Origin: Desulfovibrio sp. UBA2564
GTDB taxonomy: Bacteria > Desulfobacterota > Desulfovibrionia > Desulfovibrionales > Desulfovibrionaceae
Length of the DNA stretch: 21,150 bases
Assembly (NCBI GenBank): GCA_002340305.1
Contig: DDLU01000290.1
Span: forward strand, 1-21,150
Direction of reading: 5' to 3'
The stretch's first letter is position 1; every line of letters begins with the position of its first letter. A program made the translations under genes and the position numbers. Under the pieces are notes generated by a model that saw only the letters and a program-made list of their open reading frames with translations, made no database searches and was not told the origin of the DNA. Positions 14,580 to 21,150 of the stretch are shown here, piece after piece.

Positions 14580-16202
14580 CTAACCGGAATGCGTAATAGT
14601 TGCCCAAGGAAGGTCATTGCTTTCATTTTGCAATTGATGTTTTCGGATTTTTTTAAGCAAGGCAGTGTGGGAAATACCTAGTTTTTGTGCCGCCTTGCGT
14701 ATACTTGATGTTGAATTCAGGGCTTCAAGGAGTATGCGAATCTCGTATTTGCCGACCATTTCTTTTAACGAAGCTCCATTGATGGCTGCGGCGGGGATTG
14801 CCCGGCACTGATGTCCGCAGCTGGGTTCCTTGGCGTTGAGGTGGATAGAATCAGCGCAGATTTCACTTGAGTCACTAATGATGGAAGCACGCTCAATTAC
14901 ATTTTGTAATTCACGAACATTGCCGGGCCAGCTGTAGCGCAACAGTTTATCCTGTCCTGTGGCGGTGATGGTCTGCTCCTCTTTTTCGAGCTTACGGTTG
15001 AAGCGGTTTAGGAACATGCCTGCCATCAGGGTAACATCTGAGTGCCGTTCGCGCAGGGGGGGGATTTGGATATTGAGAACGTTGATTCGGTAGAATAGGT
15101 CCTCACGGAAGTCCCCGCCGGCAACCATATCAGTCAGGTTCTTGTTTGTTGCGGTAATGACCCTGGCATTTACCGGTATTTCTTCCACTCCGCCTATGCG
15201 CCGGACACAGCCTTCCTGCAAGACTCGCAGGATTTTGGCTTGAGGTCCGGGGGGCATATCGCCGATTTCATCAAGAAATATGGTCCCGTTCTGGGCTGCC
15301 TCAAAAAGTCCGGGCTTGCCTTTTTTCTTGGCTCCTGTGAAGGCTCCGTCAATATAGCCGAAAAGTTCGCTCTCAATGAGCTGTTCAGGCAAGGCTGCAC
15401 AGTTGATGGGGATGAAGGGGCCGGGTCTTCGGCTTTCATAGTGGATGGCCCGGGCGAAAAGTTCTTTACCTGTGCCGCTTTCCCCGGTGATGGAAACGAT
15501 GGTGTCCAGCTCAGCAATGCGTTTTGCAAAGGTAATCAGGTTTTTGATAGCCGGACTTTCGCCGATGAAGTCATCGAATTTGAAATCAATGGGAGTCATC
15601 ACCGCATCGACCATAGCTTTGACTTCCTGAAGGTCTTTCATGAGCAGGACCGCGCCTACAAATTCCCCTTGTGAATCATGGATGGGTTTAGCGGAGCCGT
15701 AAAAATCAACCCGACCGGTGCTGGTCATGGCTGATTTACGCCTGTTGACCGGAATACGTTTTTGCATGCATTCCATGAGCAGGTTGTTCTTGGGCGTGAT
15801 CTCGCCCACGTAACTGTTGACCAGTTCTGCGTAAGGGGTGTTCAGGATTCGGCAGGCTACACTGTTGGCAGTATTGATTATGCCTTTGGAGTTAACCGAG
15901 ACAATTCCTTCGCTCATACCGTCAAAAAGGGTGCGGAACCATTTTTCCCGTTTTTCCTGCGGCAGTCTTTTAACTTCGATTTGTCTTTCGATTGCGGGCA
16001 GGGTTGAAAACAAGGCCAGGGTTTCTTCTGTGTTCAGGGGATGACCGCCCTCGATTTCAACGGAAATATGGGCAAATCCTTCTTCCTGCTCCACTTCCAT
16101 GCTGATGATATTAAGTTTGTGCACCATCATGAGTTCGGTGATGTCGAAGACAATCCCGATACGGTCCTTAAACACAAGTTTGTATTTTTTACTCCCAATC
16201 AT
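14580..16202 (-). CDS. Sigma-54-dependent transcriptional activator (ACT-PAS-AAA+-TyrR-type HTH)
   Basis: The 540-residue regulator has the domain order of TyrR/PhhR. An ACT-like domain (1-75) probably senses an amino acid, and a PAS domain follows (about 87-195). The AAA+ domain spans about 211-440: Walker A GESGTGKE (240-247), the sigma-54-contacting GAFTGA loop (286-291), Walker B FLDEIGD (D311, E312) and FREDLFYRINV. The C-terminal helix-turn-helix (about 500-522, SIRKAAQKLGISHTALLKKI) is of the TyrR type. Unlike E. coli TyrR, GAFTGA is intact, so it should activate sigma-54 promoters. The start is ATG 16202. It precedes ald on the same strand, with a terminator, a sigma-54 promoter and repeated motif copies in between, so Ald is the likely target. 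The inducer is unknown; alanine is the obvious candidate. Confidence 0.94.
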   Translation of the reverse strand: MIGSKKYKLVFKDRIGIVFDITELMMVHKLNIISMEVEQEEGFAHISVEIEGGHPLNTEETLALFSTLPAIERQIEVKRLPQEKREKWFRTLFDGMSEGIVSVNSKGIINTANSVACRILNTPYAELVNSYVGEITPKNNLLMECMQKRIPVNRRKSAMTSTGRVDFYGSAKPIHDSQGEFVGAVLLMKDLQEVKAMVDAVMTPIDFKFDDFIGESPAIKNLITFAKRIAELDTIVSITGESGTGKELFARAIHYESRRPGPFIPINCAALPEQLIESELFGYIDGAFTGAKKKGKPGLFEAAQNGTIFLDEIGDMPPGPQAKILRVLQEGCVRRIGGVEEIPVNARVITATNKNLTDMVAGGDFREDLFYRINVLNIQIPPLRERHSDVTLMAGMFLNRFNRKLEKEEQTITATGQDKLLRYSWPGNVRELQNVIERASIISDSSEICADSIHLNAKEPSCGHQCRAIPAAAINGASLKEMVGKYEIRILLEALNSTSSIRKAAQKLGISHTALLKKIRKHQLQNESNDLPWATITHSG

Positions 16203-16209
16203 ACGCTAC

Positions 16210-16253
16210 CTATTCTGAATAGTTTATGGATTTGAACGTACCTTCTTGAAGGT
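16210..16253. promoter_or_regulatory. Two short perfect palindromes in front of the activator gene
   Basis: CTATTC-T-GAATAG (16210-16222) and ACCTTC-TT-GAAGGT (16240-16253) lie in the 50 bases before the activator ATG. They could be operators or small leader hairpins; the first is only seven bases from the start codon and would cover the ribosome-binding site. No identification is possible. Confidence 0.35.
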
Positions 16254-16272
16254 GGAAAGAAAAGAAATAAAT

Positions 16273-16288
16273 GGTAACTTTTGCTACC
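16273..16288 (+). promoter_or_regulatory. Shared 16-bp motif, copy D, upstream of the activator gene
   Basis: GGTAACTTTTGCTACC lies 70 bases upstream of the activator start codon and has the best dyad of the four copies (GGTA/TACC and C/G inside). It points the opposite way, relative to its gene, from copies A-C relative to ald. It suggests autoregulation of the activator. Confidence 0.55.
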
Positions 16289-16636
16289 AGATTGGGAGTG
16301 TTTGAGTTCAAGGCGTTTGTCTTGTCCATTATCCGCAGTGATGTTATTTTTTAATAGAGTTGCAAATGTTTCTAATAAGGGGAAAATGAAATTGATTATT
16401 CAAATTCCGGGTTGGAATATCTTCGCGCGTTCATTCGTTTATGTGCTTTGCTGGTTTTGGTGATATCCGCGAGAAAAAACATAGCGGGTACGAAGCAGGT
16501 TTAAAGTGGTTTGGATCCGAACTAAATCTAGTAACGAAAGGTTTGGAAAAGGCTTGGCCTTGATGCCGGGCAGGAAGATCGTGAATACGTATATGATGAA
16601 GAAAAAAGTTTCAATCTTATTAACAAGCTGTATATA

Positions 16637-16825
16637 ATGCCCGGTGAGGGGAATGCTGAATCGGTTGATGTTCTTGAAGAATTGCGTATTTGTTTTAATA
16701 TTGAAAGGTTCGGGGACCAGCTTGCGGAATTGACCCGTTATATTGAAAATTTTGATTTCGATGACGCAAGAGATGTGATTGAACGAGTTGCGGATAAATT
16801 GAGTATCCCGTTGGATAAAAGGTAG
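16637..16825 (+). CDS. Short hypothetical frame, possibly the remnant tail of a hybrid histidine kinase
   Basis: A 62-residue acidic helical product (VLEELRICFNIERFGDQLAELTRYIENFDFDDARDVIERV) resembles the last helices of Hpt or hybrid-kinase C-termini, but no Hpt histidine is present. The ATG has no ribosome-binding site and coincides with a TATAAT (16633-16638) that could be the -10 of the next gene. The same frame stays open and protein-like upstream to a stop at 16532, with no usable start. It is therefore either a real tiny gene or, as I prefer, the surviving 3' end of a lost kinase. It ends 5 bases before the diguanylate cyclase start and carries that gene's ribosome-binding site (GGTAGGA). 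Confidence 0.4.
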   Translation: MPGEGNAESVDVLEELRICFNIERFGDQLAELTRYIENFDFDDARDVIERVADKLSIPLDKR

Positions 16826-16830
16826 GAATC

Positions 16831-17742
16831 ATGGATGAGAAAGCTAAAATTTTGATTGTTGATGATGAGCGGCTGAATCTCAATGTCCTTTCAGATTTAT
16901 TGCGGCAGGATTACAAGGTTGTATTGGCTAAGAACGGCAATCAGGCTCTTGATCGGGTGAATTCAGATAACCCACCGGATTTGGTCCTTCTGGACGTACT
17001 TATGCCGGAAATGGATGGCTATGAAGTACTGCGTAAGATGAAGTCTGCCGATGAAACCAAGGGTATTCCGGTTGTTTTCATTACTGCCCTTGATTCTGAA
17101 CATGATGAGGCCCGTGGTCTTGAGCTGGGCGCTGTCGATTACATTCGCAAGCCTTTCCACCCGCCCATCGTTAAAGCGCGAGTTAAAAATCACCTGACTA
17201 TTGCCAGACAGCGTAAGCTCTTGGAGGGGTTGGCTAACCTTGATGGTCTGACTGAAATGCCGAACCGTAGAAGTTTTGAAATGGCTTTGGACCGGGAATG
17301 GCGTCGCTGTAGCCGTTCCGGGGACAATATGTCACTGGTTATGCTTGATGTGGACTGTTTCAAGCAGTACAACGACAGCTATGGGCATACTGCCGGAGAT
17401 GAGGTTTTGAAGAAGGTTGCGGAGGTCTTGAAAACTGAAGTACAGCGTCCTGCGGATGTCGCCGCACGTTATGGCGGCGAGGAATTTGTTCTTCTGTTAC
17501 CTGAAACTGATTCTGACGGTGGGCGTTACATAGCAGAGAAAATCAGGGTTTTGATTTCTGAGCTTGATATCGAGCACGGGCATTCTTCGGCCGGTAATGT
17601 CCTGACAGTCAGCCTTGGCGGGGTTACTGTTGTTCCGTCGAATTTCTCGGAAGCGAAAGATTTGACTGTTGGGGCGGATTCCATGCTTTATGAAGCTAAG
17701 CGCAGGGGCAGGAATATGGTCCTCTGGACAGATCTGACCTAG
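16831..17742 (+). CDS. Response regulator diguanylate cyclase (REC-GGDEF)
   Basis: The 303-residue cytoplasmic protein makes cyclic di-GMP from two GTP under phosphorylation control. The receiver (1-120) has the acidic pair D11-D12, phospho-acceptor D55 (LVLLDVLMPEMDG) and K107. A short linker leads to the GGDEF domain (about 134-300), with LDGLTEMPNRRSF, active-site GGEEF (215-219) and an inhibitory I-site R206-P-A-D209 exactly five residues before it. It should be active and product-inhibited, of the WspR/PleD general kind. The start is ATG 16831 after GGTAGGA. Its stop is one base from the stop of the converging histidine kinase gene, a candidate partner since that kinase lacks a receiver. 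Confidence 0.95.
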   Translation: MDEKAKILIVDDERLNLNVLSDLLRQDYKVVLAKNGNQALDRVNSDNPPDLVLLDVLMPEMDGYEVLRKMKSADETKGIPVVFITALDSEHDEARGLELGAVDYIRKPFHPPIVKARVKNHLTIARQRKLLEGLANLDGLTEMPNRRSFEMALDREWRRCSRSGDNMSLVMLDVDCFKQYNDSYGHTAGDEVLKKVAEVLKTEVQRPADVAARYGGEEFVLLLPETDSDGGRYIAEKIRVLISELDIEHGHSSAGNVLTVSLGGVTVVPSNFSEAKDLTVGADSMLYEAKRRGRNMVLWTDLT

Positions 17743-17743
17743 T

Positions 17744-20419
17744 TTATTTTCCTTCAGGAAACCAGATTTCGTAAGTTGTTCCTTTACCCGGAGTGCTTTT
17801 GCATTCTATTGTGCCGTCCAGTGCTCGGGTGACAAGATTATAGACAAGGTGCATACCCAGTCCGGTGTTCCCTTCGCTTCTTGCCGTAGTGTAAAACGGT
17901 TCGAAAACTTTAATAACCTGTTCCGGTCCCATGCCGATACCGTTGTCGGTAAAGGTGAGCTTTACCCCGTTACCGCTACGCTGGGCAGTGATTGATATCT
18001 GACCTGTCTCTGTACCTGGGAAGGCGTGTGTCAGGGAGTTGGTCACGAGATTTGTTATGACCTGCATGAGTGATCCCGGCGAAATATTGATCTCCATACC
18101 TTTCGGGCAGTCCAAGCTTAGTTCGTGTTTATATTCCTTAAATGTGGGCTTCAATGATACCAGAATACCTTGAATGTATTCGTGTAAATTGACCTGTCTG
18201 ACATCATTTGAAGCCTGATCCACCGCCAGTTGTTTAAAGTTGCTGATCAAAGATGCTGAGCGTTCCAGATTTTTCATGATGTTATCAAGTGCTTCACTGC
18301 CGGTATTCAGAAATTTTTCAAGGTCAGACCTTTTCATAGTCCCGGCTTCAAAATTAGTGCGCAGGTCTTCGGTCATTTCTTTGATGAAGGACGCACTGGT
18401 CACGCTGATGCCAAGCGGAGTGTTGATCTCATGGGCAACACCGGCAACAAGTTCACCAAGGGAGGCCATTTTTTCTGTTTCAACCAGCTTGTCCTGAGTC
18501 TGGCGCAGCTCATCCATGGACTTGAGTAGTGCGCTGTTGGCGTTTTCAAGCTCTGTGGTCCGCATGGCTACTCTTTCCACCAGTTCCTTGTTCAAGGATT
18601 TTAGCTCTTGTTCTACTTCTTTGATGCGGGAAATATCAGAAGAAATGGTCAGGATCGCAGGAGTGTTGTTTTCTGCGGAAGTATAAGGAACGCGTGTTGT
18701 CTCGATCCAGTGGGTAACGCGGTTTTCATCCCGGAAACTTTCTTCAGTAAGCAGTTTTTCATTTCTTTCGATGACCATGCGGTCATCTTCCATGATGCGG
18801 GTCACTTCCACTGGATCTTCAATGATTTCCGGCAGGAACTTCCCGGAAATATCTTCTGCGGGGATTCCCATCTTGTCTGCTTTGATGCTGTTCACAATTA
18901 AAAACTTTCCATCAAGATCATTTGCGAAAATTTCTTGCGGGAGCAGATCGATAATCTGGCGTAACCTAGCCTCACTTTCCTGCGCTTTCTGGGTTGATTT
19001 CCTGCTTTCGGTTACATCAAGTCCCTGCAAAAGAATGAAGTTGGTATCGCGGGCCGGGTCCATCCGGACCGGTGAAAAGGTCCAGATGAAATATTTTTCT
19101 TCGTCGCCATTGGGATGGACAGGGATTTCTATTACCGGGGTGTAATCTTCTTTAACAGCTTGTTGCAGAGCTGTTCTCACCGTTTCCCGAAAGTCTTTGG
19201 CAAAAAAGGAATTGAGTGACTGTTCCCGAACCTGATTATTTTTAAATCCGGCAAGGTCGGCTGCTGCTGGGTTCATATCCAGAATCCTTCCGGTGATGTC
19301 GCAGTTCATGATCGGTGCCTTTGCTGATGAAAAAAGTTTGGAGATGTAAGCACTGTTTTCATCCAGCTTTGAGACCATATCCTCCAGCATCATCCCAAGG
19401 TTGTTAAATTCCCTTACCTGCCCGGGAGCAAAATTAGTCTCTCGTTCTCCTGAAGTAACGTTCTGGGCATAGTCGGTAAGCATTTTTAATGCCCTCAGGA
19501 TTCTCTTCTGTAATCCCCAAGCGGTAAATATCGCCAGCATGGTTGCCAGCGACAGAAGTATGCCCAGATTCTGCATGTAGTTTTTTTTCAAGGATTGGAA
19601 CGACGGGTTTTTCCTTGCGAAACTGAATAACAGGGGGCTATCCGCCTGCTGCGGGAGCAACTGAATTGTGGAATAAATCAACTCTTCATCGATTTTGAAT
19701 TCTCCCGGCTTGATGCCCAGAGTCCAGTCGATGAGTTTTTTCATTTCTTTTTTGGATGGATTGGACGTGCTGATGATCAGCCTGTGTCTGTTGACTAAGG
19801 CAGCATTTATGGCTGTAGAGGCCTTTTTCAGTTTGTCGATGAAAGATGTGTTGGAGTTCAGGTCAATCCCACCGTAGAGGACCCCGGATATTTCGCCGTT
19901 CTGTTCATTGAATACAGGAACGGCGCAGACCAGCATGGTTCTGATGTTGTTCAGGGACCTGAAAGATAGATATCCCCAAGCGGGGGAAGAGTTCATGCTG
20001 TCTTTAAATTTATTACGCAGCTGCACTATGGGGAGCTCTATTACTCCGGCCTCAATCCAGTTGCGACCATCATGATAGATAGTAAGTACATCGAGCAGAT
20101 ACCCCTGCCTTGAGTTCATGAACTCATAAAGGCGTTGATCGAGAAGTTCACTGTCTTCGGCGACAATCGCATCCCTGAAATCTGTATCCAGAGTCATTTC
20201 GATCAGGTCATCCTTGATGTCTTCAAGGGTGTTGTCCAGAGCAAGGGAAACAATGTTTTCCGTCTTTTCGATATCAATGGAAAGCTCATTTTCAAGGGTG
20301 GTTTTGGAGAGGTAGAAAGACCATGAAAAGATGAAAACACCCATGACAACAACCAGTGCCAGCATGGGAGTAAAAAGTTGAACTGTTAGTCCGGGAGCTT
20401 TCTTGGAAAAGAGTTTCAT
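17744..20419 (-). CDS. Membrane sensor histidine kinase (dCache-like sensor, two PAS, HisKA, HATPase)
   Basis: The 891-residue kinase has a first membrane helix at about 14-34, a periplasmic sensor of about 245 residues resembling a double Cache domain, and a second helix near 284-302. A HAMP-like linker, two PAS domains (about 355-470 and 485-600) and a coiled coil (600-650) follow. The kinase core holds H663 in ASLGELVAGVAHEINTPLG, N-box N794, G1 DNGIGMG (D825) and G2 NTGLGM (851-856). The H-box with HEINTPLG resembles the HPK4 type. It has no receiver, so it needs a separate response regulator. The start is ATG 20419. No terminator separates it from the convergent cyclase gene. The ligand is unknown; dCache sensors often bind amino or carboxylic acids. 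Confidence 0.93.
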   Translation of the reverse strand: MKLFSKKAPGLTVQLFTPMLALVVVMGVFIFSWSFYLSKTTLENELSIDIEKTENIVSLALDNTLEDIKDDLIEMTLDTDFRDAIVAEDSELLDQRLYEFMNSRQGYLLDVLTIYHDGRNWIEAGVIELPIVQLRNKFKDSMNSSPAWGYLSFRSLNNIRTMLVCAVPVFNEQNGEISGVLYGGIDLNSNTSFIDKLKKASTAINAALVNRHRLIISTSNPSKKEMKKLIDWTLGIKPGEFKIDEELIYSTIQLLPQQADSPLLFSFARKNPSFQSLKKNYMQNLGILLSLATMLAIFTAWGLQKRILRALKMLTDYAQNVTSGERETNFAPGQVREFNNLGMMLEDMVSKLDENSAYISKLFSSAKAPIMNCDITGRILDMNPAAADLAGFKNNQVREQSLNSFFAKDFRETVRTALQQAVKEDYTPVIEIPVHPNGDEEKYFIWTFSPVRMDPARDTNFILLQGLDVTESRKSTQKAQESEARLRQIIDLLPQEIFANDLDGKFLIVNSIKADKMGIPAEDISGKFLPEIIEDPVEVTRIMEDDRMVIERNEKLLTEESFRDENRVTHWIETTRVPYTSAENNTPAILTISSDISRIKEVEQELKSLNKELVERVAMRTTELENANSALLKSMDELRQTQDKLVETEKMASLGELVAGVAHEINTPLGISVTSASFIKEMTEDLRTNFEAGTMKRSDLEKFLNTGSEALDNIMKNLERSASLISNFKQLAVDQASNDVRQVNLHEYIQGILVSLKPTFKEYKHELSLDCPKGMEINISPGSLMQVITNLVTNSLTHAFPGTETGQISITAQRSGNGVKLTFTDNGIGMGPEQVIKVFEPFYTTARSEGNTGLGMHLVYNLVTRALDGTIECKSTPGKGTTYEIWFPEGK

Positions 20420-20481
20420 TTAATGTTCCTTCAGGTTCCGGATTAACTTTTTGCTGTCTGTTGCAGGCTCGCGAGAATCAT

Positions 20482-20528
20482 TACTGTCTCCATATTTCAG
20501 TGTCAGCACGGGAAATATGGAGACAGTA
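20482..20528. repeat. Perfect 17-bp inverted repeat of unknown role
   Basis: TACTGTCTCCATATTTC (20482-20498) and its exact complement (20512-20528) flank a 13-base spacer. Neither strand has a T-tract after the stem, so it is not a standard terminator. It lies 62 bases upstream of the sensor kinase start and 50 bases beyond the queuosine transporter terminator region. Confidence 0.6.
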
Positions 20529-20543
20529 TATCAGAATAACAGC

Positions 20544-20583
20544 AAAATGTAACTCCGCAGGCGTAGCCTGAGCAGAACATTTT
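20544..20583 (-). terminator. Terminator of the queuosine precursor transporter gene
   Basis: AAAATGT (20544-20550) pairs with ACATTTT (20577-20583), with an inner CAGGC/GCCTG stem around GTA. On the minus strand the hairpin ends in TTTT. It starts 12 bases after the transporter stop codon. Confidence 0.6.
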
Positions 20584-20594
20584 TGTAGCGGGGA

Positions 20595-21150
20595 TTAGGC
20601 TGTGGTAGCAAGCGGAGTGCGCTGTCTGAGAAGGCTGACTCCGGCGTAGACCAGCGGGGTATCGAGAAAGGCGATGCAGACCTTTGCCACCCACTGACCG
20701 ATGATGATGTCGGTTACAGGCATGACCCCGTAAAAGGCCACGGTAACAAAGATGGTGGAATCAATCAGCTGTGAAACAATGGTTGAAAGGTTGTTTCGCA
20801 ACCAGAGATGCTTGCCTTTGGTTATCCTGCGCAGAAAGTGGAAGAGCCAGACATCGTTGGTCTGGCTGACCAGATAGGCCAGCAATGAGGCCAAAACGAT
20901 GCGCGGAGTGTTTCCAAGTACGCTGGCAAAACCTTCCTGACCGTGCCAGAAAGGAGCGGCTGTCCAGTGCAGGGCTGCCCATGAGAGGGCGATGGCGGTC
21001 AAGAGGGCAATGAATCCGCAGTGGATTACTTCGTTTGCCCGTTCTTTTCCCCAGATTTCACTGATGATGTCTGAGACAATAAAGGTAACGGAGTAGGCCA
21101 GTACCCCGGCGGGAGCGTAAAATCCGAAGATGTTGATGATCTTGGTTGTA
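20595..21150 (-). CDS. yhhQ: Queuosine precursor transporter (YhhQ/VUT family), partial at the window edge
   Basis: The frame is open to the window end, so the N-terminus is missing; 184 residues are visible. NIFGFYAPAGVLAYSVTFIVSDIISEIWGKERANEVIHCGF contains the family's D-x(3)-E-x-(W/Y)-GK-x(2)-A signature after a hydrophobic helix. Further on, NTPRIVLASLLAYLVSQTNDVWLFHFLRR and IDSTIFVTVAFYG are typical of this family of about six-helix proteins. YhhQ brings preQ0/preQ1 into the cell for queuosine synthesis. An apparent start at 21002 (TTG) is internal and not the true start. The long extension toward the edge reads as coding without a break. Confidence 0.9.
   Translation of the reverse strand, partial: TTKIINIFGFYAPAGVLAYSVTFIVSDIISEIWGKERANEVIHCGFIALLTAIALSWAALHWTAAPFWHGQEGFASVLGNTPRIVLASLLAYLVSQTNDVWLFHFLRRITKGKHLWLRNNLSTIVSQLIDSTIFVTVAFYGVMPVTDIIIGQWVAKVCIAFLDTPLVYAGVSLLRQRTPLATTA

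Noticed and set aside
16281..16463. 60-codon plus-strand open frame
   Set aside because: Starts within copy D of the motif, has no ribosome-binding site and no protein-like pattern.
1..21150. CRISPR array, transposon ends, prophage or tRNA genes
   Set aside because: No evenly spaced direct repeats, transposase or integrase genes, or cloverleaf sequences were seen.

Overview
The window looks like chromosomal DNA of a marine, Desulfovibrio-like bacterium (Desulfobacterota, possibly Maridesulfovibrio). This is inferred from moderate GC, a mix of amino-acid and anion transporters, sigma-54 control of alanine dehydrogenase, many membrane histidine kinases and a TTGTGA-N6-TCACAA type CRP/FNR palindrome. 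No rRNA or tRNA gene, IS element, integrase or CRISPR array was seen.

Layout. (1) 33-1637 (-): SulP anion transporter behind a leader with two hairpins, the second followed by a T-tract (attenuator-like). (2) 1976-4528 (-): 850-residue hybrid histidine kinase with its own terminator. (3) 5031-6637 (+): sodium:neurotransmitter-type symporter plus a 31-residue MetS-type subunit, behind a promoter with a 12-bp palindrome in its spacer and a leader of about 240 nt. (4) 6900-10835 (+): four-gene PotDABC-type ABC importer with an 11-bp hairpin between the binding-protein and ATPase genes. (5) 10885-11340: intergenic patch packed with perfect hairpins. (6) 11359-12750 (-): AGCS sodium:alanine symporter. 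(7) 12984-14105 (-): alanine dehydrogenase with a sigma-54 promoter. (8) 14580-16202 (-): ACT-PAS-AAA+-HTH sigma-54 activator. (9) 16637-17742 (+): short kinase-tail-like frame and a REC-GGDEF diguanylate cyclase. (10) 17744-20419 (-): dCache/PAS histidine kinase meeting the cyclase tail to tail with a 1-nt gap. (11) 20595-21150 (-): queuosine precursor transporter, cut by the window edge.

The most coherent system is alanine use. The AGCS symporter would import alanine with sodium, Ald would oxidise it to pyruvate, ammonia and NADH, and the adjacent activator would sense an amino acid through its ACT domain. Upstream of ald there is a good -24/-12 promoter, a CRP/FNR-family palindrome centred near -118, and three copies of a 16-bp motif (GGWAACTTTT-N4-CC) spaced 71 and 74 bp apart, about seven helical turns. 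A fourth copy lies upstream of the activator gene itself. I propose this motif as the activator's binding site; I do not recognise it as a described operator.

Longer gaps: 1638-1975, 4529-5030, 10836-11358, 14106-14579 and 16203-16636 hold the regulatory and structural elements listed. In 16290-16534 I see no gene and no convincing element.
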